Of a DNA stretch of 5,474 nt, positions 1 to 5,174 are shown piece by piece. The notes below the pieces were generated by a model. It had not been told where the DNA came from. It did not search any database and saw only the letters and a program-made list of their open reading frames with translations. The translations under genes were made by a program, and so were the position numbers. The DNA is taken from assembly GCA_015494815.1 (NCBI GenBank), contig WGAK01000284.1, positions 1-5,474 on the forward strand, given 5' to 3'. The stretch is from Anaerolineales bacterium (GTDB lineage Bacteria > Chloroflexota > Anaerolineae > Anaerolineales > DRMV01). Positions within the stretch are counted from its first letter, which is position 1. Every line of letters begins with the position of its first letter.

Positions 1-1126
1 ACGCGACCAGGGTCGCGCCGCCGTGGGCTACCCAGGGCAAAGGCAACCCTGAAAGGGGTACCAATCGCACATTGCCCGCCATGACCCAGGCCGCCAGATG
101 CGCGCCGTAGGCGCTGACGCCAAAGCCCAATGCGCGCGGCCAGCCCGCGGGCAGCCCACAGGCCCGCCGCGCCAGCCCCAGCCACACCGCGGCCTCCAGC
201 GCCACCAGCGCGACCAGGCCCAGCCAGCCGCCCTCTTCCCCCCATGCCACGAAGATGAAATCCGTGAGGGCCAGGGGCACCTGCTGCGGCCGACCCTGCC
301 CCAGCCCAACGCCCCACCAGCCGCCCCGTTGCAGCGCGGCCTGCGCGGCCAGGGGCTGATAACCGTAGCCCAAGGGGTCGCGCGCGGGCCAGAGCCAGGC
401 GTTCCACCGTTGGGCAACCCGCGGCACATGAGCCACCAGCCCCGGCGTGAGCGCCACCGCGACCACGGCCACCAGCGCCCAGGCCCGCAGGCGATTGGCC
501 TGGGCCGTGTGCACGCTCAGGGCCACCAACACCACCAGCCCGGCCGAACCCCAATCGCCCTGCCCCACCAACAAGCCCGCCACCAGCAAGGCCACGGCCC
601 AACCGCGCAGGTCCAGACCGCGTCCGGGTGCGCTGTGCCGGGCCACCCAACCCACCCACGCGGCTTTGAGCCCTTCACCGGGCGGTATCCGCACGCCGGG
701 CGCGAGGGGCAGCCACAAACGCCCGCCCAGCCCCGCGGGATGCACGCCCCACCGGTAGGTGAGCAACACCCCCACCGCGAAGCCGGCCAGCAGCCAGCCC
801 CAGCCCCGGCCGCGAGCCCAGGGACCGCCGCGGGTCTGCCAAATCGCCGCGGCCAAGGCCACGCTCAGCAACCACACGCCGGCCTGACGCCGGGCCGCGG
901 CGGGCTCCAGCCGCGCCTGCAACAGCAGGCCCACGCCCACCAGCGCGGCCACCGCGGCCAGCGGGCCGTACCACATCCGGTGCACCCGCCGCGCGGCCAC
1001 CCACGCGGCCACCCCCGTGCCCGCCAACCACGTGACGAGCACCGCCCAGAGCCCTCCGTCCGGCGGCCACGCGCGGAGGGCCCCGGCCAGGTCGGCCAGG
1101 GCCCCCAAAGTCCGTGCGTAGGACAT
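1..1126 (-). CDS. FtsW/RodA/SpoVE family peptidoglycan glycosyltransferase, 3' end cut by window edge
   Basis: Members of this family are multi-pass membrane enzymes that polymerise lipid II into glycan strands during cell division or elongation. Translating from the ATG at 1124-1126 gives 375 open codons to the window edge. About ten hydrophobic segments are visible (for example residues 25-44, 54-70, 83-96, 109-124, 175-207, 214-231, 300-318 and 332-350). Family signatures appear in order: PPGEGLK at 148-154 (family usual QPSE..K), QGDWGS at 189-194 (usual QPDLGT), RDPLGYGYQ at 249-257 with the presumed catalytic Asp at 250, GGWWGVGLGQG at 268-278, TDFIF at 288-292, EEGGWLG at 297-303 and GLPLPWVAHGG at 360-370. 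The last is the family's C-terminal signature, so only about 20-40 residues are missing. The start lies 14 bases after the stop of the preceding gene, with only a weak ribosome binding site (GCGAG). It is the fourth gene of the leftward operon. FtsW and RodA cannot be told apart from this fragment. Confidence 0.9.
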   Translation of the reverse strand, partial: MSYARTLGALADLAGALRAWPPDGGLWAVLVTWLAGTGVAAWVAARRVHRMWYGPLAAVAALVGVGLLLQARLEPAAARRQAGVWLLSVALAAAIWQTRGGPWARGRGWGWLLAGFAVGVLLTYRWGVHPAGLGGRLWLPLAPGVRIPPGEGLKAAWVGWVARHSAPGRGLDLRGWAVALLVAGLLVGQGDWGSAGLVVLVALSVHTAQANRLRAWALVAVVAVALTPGLVAHVPRVAQRWNAWLWPARDPLGYGYQPLAAQAALQRGGWWGVGLGQGRPQQVPLALTDFIFVAWGEEGGWLGLVALVALEAAVWLGLARRACGLPAGWPRALGFGVSAYGAHLAAWVMAGNVRLVPLSGLPLPWVAHGGATLVA

Positions 1127-1140
1127 CGTCTCGCGTCGCC

Positions 1141-1902
1141 CTACGAGCCGCTGATGATGCCTTTGACGATTTCGCCGCCCAGACCGGCCATGCCACGGGT
1201 CTCGCCACCGCCGCCGCGGCCGGTATGCCGGGCCGCGCTCAAGATGCGGTCGGCCAGACGGGCCAGCGGCAGGCTCTGCAGATAGACCTTGCCCGGCCCG
1301 CGCAGGATGGCCAGGAACAGCCCTTCGCCGCCGAAGAGGATGTTCTTGAAGCCCTTGACGAACTGGATGTCGTAAGTCACCGAGGGCGCGAAGCCCACGA
1401 TGCAGCCCGTGTCCACCCGCAACTCCTGGCCGGCCGCCAGGTCCTTTTCCACGATGGTGCCGCCCGCGTTGAAGAACACCTGGCCCGCGCCGTCGAAACG
1501 CTGCAAGATGAAGCCCTCGCCGCCGAACAGGCCCGCGCCCAGACGCCGGGTGAAGGCAATGCTGATGTCCACATCCGCGGTGGCCACCAGAAACGAAGCC
1601 CGCTGCGCCAGAAACGCGCCGCCCACCGCGCGCAGGTCCAGCGGGATGATTTTGCCCGGATACGCGGCTGCGAAGGCCACCAGCAGGGGCCGCGAAGTGC
1701 GGTTGGCGAAGTGGGTGACGAAGAAACTCTCGCCCGCCAACATGCGCTTCAAGCCCTTGAGCAGGCCGCCGCCGGTGGTGGTTTCCATGTGCACATCGGC
1801 GTCCATGTAGGCCATGGAGCCGGTCTCGGATTGGACCACATCGCCCGGCTCGAGCAGAATCTCGACCAGTTGGATGTCGTCGCCCAGAATACGATAGCGC
1901 AT
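1141..1902 (-). CDS. AIM24 / TIGR00266 family protein
   Basis: This 253-residue protein matches the bacterial TIGR00266 (AIM24) family, beta-rich proteins of uncertain biochemical role whose fold is often compared with TRAP-like proteins. Visible family features are the N-terminal LLEPGDVVQSETGSMAYMD segment (residues 17-35), the Gly-rich GGGLLKGLKRMLAGESFF stretch (about 44-61), the repeated pattern of short strands ending in GEG (GLFGGEGFILQRFDG and, later, NILFGGEGLFLAILRGPG), and a Gly-rich tail GRGGGGETRGMAGLGG followed by a short hydrophobic end. Length and start are normal for the family. The start is fixed by a perfect AGGAGG at 1908-1913 placed five bases upstream. It lies 34 bases downstream of the lysozyme gene and 14 bases before the FtsW/RodA-like gene, so co-transcription is likely. 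There is no signal peptide. What it contributes to a wall-related operon is unknown. Confidence 0.9.
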   Translation of the reverse strand: MRYRILGDDIQLVEILLEPGDVVQSETGSMAYMDADVHMETTTGGGLLKGLKRMLAGESFFVTHFANRTSRPLLVAFAAAYPGKIIPLDLRAVGGAFLAQRASFLVATADVDISIAFTRRLGAGLFGGEGFILQRFDGAGQVFFNAGGTIVEKDLAAGQELRVDTGCIVGFAPSVTYDIQFVKGFKNILFGGEGLFLAILRGPGKVYLQSLPLARLADRILSAARHTGRGGGGETRGMAGLGGEIVKGIISGS

Positions 1903-1907
1903 GGCGA

Positions 1908-1913
1908 CCTCCT
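1908..1913 (-). promoter_or_regulatory. Ribosome binding site of the AIM24-family gene
   Basis: The minus strand reads AGGAGG followed by TCGCC and the ATG at 1902. This is a full-consensus Shine-Dalgarno with a five-base spacer. It is the strongest ribosome binding site in the leftward operon and decides the start. Confidence 0.8.
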
Positions 1914-1936
1914 ATGGGTGCCGTAACAAGCCCCGC

Positions 1937-2818
1937 TTACACCGGCTCGGTATAGGCCAGGGCAATCCAACGATTGTCACCGATGCGCCCCCACTCCAGA
2001 CCGTCGCCCGCCTGGGTCTCGTACACCGAGACCACTGCGCCCTTGCGCAGCATGTCCACGGTGTCGTAGCCCAGGCCGGGGCCCGAGCGCACCCGCAGCA
2101 GCCACACGGTGATTTTTCGCTGCTCGGGCTCGGGCGAAGGCTCGGGGTCGGGGCCGGTGCTCACGCCCATCATCCGCTCCAGGCGTCCCACCCGCCACCA
2201 GGCCGCTTCCGCGGTGTCCATCCCGGCCAGGGTGAACAGGTCGCGCAACGAGCCGCTGAACCAGTTTTGGTCAATGCGTTGCGAGGCCGCGCCGAACTGA
2301 CGGCCGGGGCCCTGGTCGGTGAACTGCCAGAACAGCCACGCGTCCCAACCCTGGGGCAGATAAGGCTGCGGCACGCCGTAATTGGCCACCCACAACGGCC
2401 AGGTGCGGGGCGGCGGACCCATCGGGTCGGTCACGCCCTTGCTGGTGTACAGGATGGGCTCCCGCTCCACGCGGCTCTGCAGGCGGTCCATGAAGGCCAC
2501 CACATCGTCCCAGGTCACGCCGTCCACTTCCAGGTCCAGCACGGGGGGCAGGTCGCCGGGGTCGTCGGTACCCAGCACCACATCCGCGAAGTGGTCGGCC
2601 TGGGCTACGGGGTCCTGGCCGGCGCGGTAGAAATGATAGGCACCTCGCAACACCAGGCCCCGGCTGTTGGCCCAGTTGGTGGCAAAAGTGCTGTCGGTGC
2701 CCCCCACGCCTTCCGAGGCCTTGATGAAAGCGAACCAGGCTCCGGCCCGAGCGGCCTTGAGCCAGTCCATCTGCCCCTGCCAGCCGCTCACATCCACACC
2801 CAACACGCGTCCGGTCAT
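1937..2818 (-). CDS. GH25 family lysozyme (N-acetylmuramidase) with C-terminal SH3-like domain
   Basis: GH25 enzymes hydrolyse the beta-1,4 bond between N-acetylmuramic acid and N-acetylglucosamine in peptidoglycan. In this 293-residue protein the catalytic barrel spans about residues 4-192. It shows GVDVSGWQG at 7-15, FIKASEG at 31-37, GAYHFYR at 59-65, the catalytic DLE motif with Asp95 and Glu97 in LPPVLDLEVDG, LWVANYG at 142-148, WLFWQFTD at 161-168 and RIDQNWF at 181-187. A linker rich in Pro and Glu (about 222-233) leads to an SH3b-like domain (about 235-293; WLLRVRSGPGLGYDTVDML...). No signal peptide or transmembrane segment is visible, as in phage endolysins that depend on a holin. 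The ATG at 2816-2818 follows the upstream gene's stop by three bases and has a GAGGGGG ribosome binding site. The SH3 domain is probably wall-binding (inference). The protein could be a domesticated phage lysin or a cellular autolysin exported in another way. Confidence 0.93.
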   Translation of the reverse strand: MTGRVLGVDVSGWQGQMDWLKAARAGAWFAFIKASEGVGGTDSTFATNWANSRGLVLRGAYHFYRAGQDPVAQADHFADVVLGTDDPGDLPPVLDLEVDGVTWDDVVAFMDRLQSRVEREPILYTSKGVTDPMGPPPRTWPLWVANYGVPQPYLPQGWDAWLFWQFTDQGPGRQFGAASQRIDQNWFSGSLRDLFTLAGMDTAEAAWWRVGRLERMMGVSTGPDPEPSPEPEQRKITVWLLRVRSGPGLGYDTVDMLRKGAVVSVYETQAGDGLEWGRIGDNRWIALAYTEPV

Positions 2819-2821
2819 GGC

Positions 2822-3097
2822 CTACCCCCTCACTTTGGGAAACCGAGCGTCAATCAAATCGTACACACCGCTGGCCGTGAGGCCCAACGCCAGGCCGAAC
2901 ACGGCCGCGTTGAACCAGCCCGCGAAATCGGCCGGGGCGCCTTGCTGCGCGACTTGGTAGCCGATGCCCAGCAGCACGCCCAGGGCCATGCTGAGGGCCG
3001 TCAGGGCCTTGCCCTGCACCCCCAACTTCTTAGAAAACTCCACCAGCCCCATAATCAAGGTGACCAGGGGCACACCATTGGCCAACAGGTCGCTCAT
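2822..3097 (-). CDS. Small three-helix membrane protein, putative holin
   Basis: This 91-residue protein has three likely membrane helices (about residues 5-21, 30-49 and 58-78), a KK pair after the first helix and a short charged tail (DARFPKVRG). I do not recognise a specific holin family from motifs. The holin call rests on size, topology and position: it lies three bases upstream of a lysozyme gene that lacks a signal peptide, the usual order of a lysis cassette. An in-frame ATG at 3152-3154 would add 19 residues (MAPKGREC...). The internal ATG at 3095-3097 is preferred because GGAGG at 3105-3109 sits seven bases before it, and because the longer start would place the coding sequence over the leader hairpins. 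It is the first gene of the leftward operon. It could instead be a membrane anchor or a small protein with no lytic role. Confidence 0.72.
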   Translation of the reverse strand: MSDLLANGVPLVTLIMGLVEFSKKLGVQGKALTALSMALGVLLGIGYQVAQQGAPADFAGWFNAAVFGLALGLTASGVYDLIDARFPKVRG

Positions 3098-3104
3098 AGA
3101 CCAA

Positions 3105-3109
3105 CCTCC
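3105..3109 (-). promoter_or_regulatory. Ribosome binding site of the putative holin gene
   Basis: The minus strand reads GGAGG followed by the seven-base spacer TTGGTCT and the ATG at 3097. It selects the internal start over the upstream in-frame ATG. The site overlaps CTTTTGG (3108-3114), which is complementary to a leader segment further upstream. Confidence 0.75.
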
Positions 3110-3121
3110 AAAAGCAGGGGT

Positions 3122-3148
3122 CCAAAGGCCGCATTCACGGCCTTTTGG
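3122..3148 (-). promoter_or_regulatory. Leader hairpin upstream of the holin-lysozyme operon
   Basis: Bases 3122-3131 (CCAAAGGCCG) pair with 3138-3148 (CGGCCTTTTGG) around a six-base loop, with one bulged T. It would form in the leader RNA of the leftward operon, between the predicted transcription start (about 3168) and the ribosome binding site. No U-tract follows it, so it does not look like a standard intrinsic terminator. Function is inferred only from position. Confidence 0.5.
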
Positions 3149-3156
3149 CGCCAAAA
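3143..3156. repeat. 14-bp perfect palindrome, possible operator
   Basis: TTTTGGCGCCAAAA is a perfect palindrome located about 12-25 bases downstream of the predicted leftward transcription start. Position and symmetry fit a binding site for a dimeric repressor, but no regulator gene lies in the window. It overlaps one arm of the neighbouring leader hairpin. Confidence 0.4.
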
Positions 3157-3174
3157 ACGAAGGACGACAAACAC

Positions 3175-3183
3175 ATTATAGCA
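3175..3183 (-). promoter_or_regulatory. Extended -10 promoter for the leftward operon
   Basis: The minus strand reads TGCTATAAT, a perfect -10 hexamer (3175-3180) preceded by the TGn of an extended -10 element. No good -35 lies 16-18 bases upstream, where the sequence is GC-rich. The predicted start is near 3168, giving a leader of about 70 bases before the ATG at 3097. Confidence 0.6.
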
Positions 3184-3269
3184 AAAAGCGCGGGCGCGCG
3201 AACAGGGAACTTCGACCAAAAAGACGCTCCCCAGGCCCGCGCGAGCCGCGTCAGGGGCGAGGCGGCTGC

Positions 3270-3278
3270 TGGTATAAT
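3270..3278 (+). promoter_or_regulatory. Extended -10 promoter for the rightward operon
   Basis: TGGTATAAT is a perfect -10 hexamer (3273-3278) with the extended -10 TGn. The expected -35 position holds GCGTCA-like sequence, a poor match. Transcription would start near 3285, leaving a leader of about 24 bases that includes AGGAG at 3294-3298. Confidence 0.65.
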
Positions 3279-3293
3279 GTGGGCATATTGTCC

Positions 3294-3298
3294 AGGAG
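3294..3298 (+). promoter_or_regulatory. Ribosome binding site of the CpXC gene
   Basis: AGGAG lies ten bases before the ATG at 3309 and nineteen before the next in-frame ATG at 3318, which favours the first. The open frame extends upstream to 2964, but that part would overlap the putative holin gene antisense and precede the promoter. Confidence 0.65.
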
Positions 3299-3308
3299 TA
3301 CAAGTCTT

Positions 3309-4700
3309 ATGCCTTCCATGCAAATTTTGTGTCCCCAATGCAAACAGCCCATCGTGGCCGACATTCAACAACTGTTCGATGTGGGGCAGGACCCGGCCGC
3401 AAAGCAGCACATCCTCAGCGGCCTGTTCAACATCATCCAGTGCCCCCAGTGCGGCTATCAGGGCCCTTACCCCACGCCCATCGTGTACCACGACCCCGAC
3501 AAGGAACTGCTGCTGGTCTTCGTGCCGCCCGAACTGGGGCTGAGCCAGCACGAGCAGGAAAAATTCGTGGGCCCGCTGGTGCAGCAAATCATGCGCCATC
3601 TGCCCCCCAAAAAGCGCAAGGCCTACCTGCTGCACCCGCAGCAAGTGCTCACGCTGCGCTCGCTGCAGGAACGCATCTTAGAGGCCGACGGCATCACCAA
3701 AGAGATGCTCGAGGCCGAGGAACGCCGGGTGAAGTTGCTGCAACGCCTGCTCACCGCAGCCGAAGACCAACTGGTGGACCTGCTCCGGGAGCACGACGCG
3801 ACGGTGGATGTGGGCTTCTTCCGGGCCGTCAGCCAACTCATTGACGCGGCCCGCACGGGCAACGACGAGGTCTCGGCCCAGCGGCTGGAGAAAATCCTCG
3901 AACTGGCGCTGGAACACACCACCGCGGGGCAGGAGCAGCGCGCGGTCATCGACGCGTTGCAAGACCTGGAAAAGCGCCTGACCGCGCTGGGCCCGCGGCC
4001 CACCCCCGGAGACCTGTACGAGACCCTCATCACCTGGCTGGCCGAGGACCCCAGCGAGCCGCGCTTGCAGGCCCTGGTGGCCCTGGCCATGCCGCTGCTG
4101 AACTACACCTTTTACCAGCGCCTGACCGAACGCATCGCCCAGAGCCCGCCCGAGCAAAAAGCCGCGCTGGAACGGGCCCGCGACCGCCTGCTGGAACTCA
4201 GCCAGCAGGTCGAAAAGGCCTTCCAGCAGGCCGTGCACGCCATGCGTGAGGCCATCGAGCGCCTGTCCCGGGCTCAGGATGTGCGTAAGGCCGTGCAAGA
4301 AGCCCTGCCCTGGATTGACGAGGACTTCGTGAGTCTGCTGGCCGAGGAACTGGACAAAGCCCGCCGCCGCGGGGACGACGCCCGCGCCCAACGCCTGCAG
4401 CGCCTGTGGGACGCGGTCCAGGAAGCCCTGGCCCCGCCGCCCGAGGTCCAACTGCTGGAACGCCTGCTGGCCGCCCAGGACCGCGCGGAGCGTCAGCGCC
4501 TGCTGGAGGCCCACGCGGACCTGGTCACGCCTCAATTCGTGCAGACTGTGACCCAACTGGTGGCCCAGGCCGAGCAAGGCGCGTTGCCCGCGGAACTGCG
4601 GCCCGCGCTGCAAACCCTCTACAACGAGGTCGTGCGCTTCTCCATGCTGCGCAACCTCAAGCCCGCGGCCGACACCCCTTCCCAGGAGAAAGGCGCATGA
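3309..4700 (+). CDS. CpXC-domain protein with four helical repeats
   Basis: This protein of 463 residues begins with a CpXC domain (about residues 4-125), a family of unknown function named for its Cys-Pro-x-Cys motifs. Two are present, CPQC at 8-11 and CPQCG at 45-49, which together could bind a metal such as zinc (inference). The rest is alpha-helical, rich in Leu, Ala, Glu, Gln and Arg, and falls into four similar units of roughly 50-65 residues (about 141-202, 235-300, 322-374 and 380-443). Each unit has a core like FxxxVxxLIxxA...G...AxRLxxIxxxA, for example starting at Phe170, Phe268, Phe340 and Phe410. There is no signal peptide or membrane segment, so it is probably cytoplasmic. It is the first gene of the rightward operon and its TGA overlaps the next ATG by four bases. 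Repeats of this sort often serve in protein-protein contact. No enzymatic role can be assigned. Confidence 0.85.
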   Translation: MPSMQILCPQCKQPIVADIQQLFDVGQDPAAKQHILSGLFNIIQCPQCGYQGPYPTPIVYHDPDKELLLVFVPPELGLSQHEQEKFVGPLVQQIMRHLPPKKRKAYLLHPQQVLTLRSLQERILEADGITKEMLEAEERRVKLLQRLLTAAEDQLVDLLREHDATVDVGFFRAVSQLIDAARTGNDEVSAQRLEKILELALEHTTAGQEQRAVIDALQDLEKRLTALGPRPTPGDLYETLITWLAEDPSEPRLQALVALAMPLLNYTFYQRLTERIAQSPPEQKAALERARDRLLELSQQVEKAFQQAVHAMREAIERLSRAQDVRKAVQEALPWIDEDFVSLLAEELDKARRRGDDARAQRLQRLWDAVQEALAPPPEVQLLERLLAAQDRAERQRLLEAHADLVTPQFVQTVTQLVAQAEQGALPAELRPALQTLYNEVVRFSMLRNLKPAADTPSQEKGA

Positions 4701-5173
4701 GCGACGCTTACACCCCGCGAGGGCGCTATTTCGAAGATTTCCGCGTGGGCGAGCGCATCGTCACCGCGGCCCGCACCGTGACCGAGGCCGATGTGGTGGC
4801 CTTCGCCGGGCTGTCGGGGGACTACAACCCCATCCACACCGACGCGGAATTCGCGGCCCAAACGCCCTTTGGGCAACGCATCGCCCACGGGTTGCTGGTC
4901 ACCGCCATCGCGTCGGGGCTGGCCATGCAAACCGGCTTCATCGAGGGCACCACCCTGGCCTTCCGCGAGATGCGCGAGTGGAAGTTCGTCAAGCCCGTCT
5001 TTCTGGGCGATACCATTCGGGTGGTCATCACCGTGGTCGGCACCAGGCCCATGCGGCGCCTGGGCGGTGGCGCGGTGGACTTCAAACTGGAAGTGCGCAA
5101 CCAGCGCGGCGACACCGTCATCAAAGGCGTGTGGACCGTGTTGATTCTCTCCCGCCCCCAAGACGAGGCCTGA
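4697..5173 (+). CDS. MaoC-like (R)-specific enoyl-CoA hydratase
   Basis: This is a 158-residue single hot-dog domain of the MaoC/PhaJ type. Such enzymes hydrate trans-2-enoyl-CoA to (R)-3-hydroxyacyl-CoA, linking fatty acid oxidation to other acyl-CoA uses; related members act on other acyl-thioesters. The N-terminal GRYFEDFRVGERIVTAARTVTEADVVAFAGLSGD pattern (residues 9-42) is typical. The hydratase motif is GDYNPIHTD at 41-49 with the catalytic pair Asp42 and His47, followed by FGQRIAHGLL at 58-67. VKPVFLGDTI at 98-107 is also a family pattern. Length is normal for a one-domain member. The start is set by AGGAG at 4684-4688, eight bases before the ATG, which lies in an ATGA overlap with the CpXC gene, so the two are translationally coupled. 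No polyhydroxyalkanoate or beta-oxidation gene is visible nearby, so the substrate is unknown. Confidence 0.92.
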   Translation: MSDAYTPRGRYFEDFRVGERIVTAARTVTEADVVAFAGLSGDYNPIHTDAEFAAQTPFGQRIAHGLLVTAIASGLAMQTGFIEGTTLAFREMREWKFVKPVFLGDTIRVVITVVGTRPMRRLGGGAVDFKLEVRNQRGDTVIKGVWTVLILSRPQDEA

Positions 5174-5174
5174 C

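Noticed and set aside
675..1208. Minus-strand open frame of 177 codons, Gly-, Arg- and Ala-rich
   Set aside because: It is out of frame with, and overlaps, the FtsW/RodA-like gene and the end of the AIM24 gene. It has no recognisable motif.
98..1285. Plus-strand open frame of 395 codons rich in His, Pro, Gln and Arg
   Set aside because: It is antisense to the FtsW/RodA-like gene, whose frame carries all family motifs. The composition is that of a shadow frame in GC-rich DNA.
1114..1926. Plus-strand open frame of 270 codons
   Set aside because: It is antisense to the AIM24-family gene, which has a clear family match and a perfect ribosome binding site.
1901..3181. Plus-strand open frame of 426 codons rich in His and Gln
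   Set aside because: It is antisense to the lysozyme and putative holin genes, which have motifs and ribosome binding sites; the composition is typical of a shadow.
3181..3272. Possible small RNA or short gene in the GC-rich spacer between the promoters
   Set aside because: There is no start codon with a ribosome binding site, no terminator and no convincing hairpin. It is better explained as promoter-flanking sequence.
3678..4613. Minus-strand open frame of 311 codons, Gly-, Gln- and Leu-rich
   Set aside because: It is antisense to the CpXC gene, which has its own promoter, ribosome binding site and Cys motifs.
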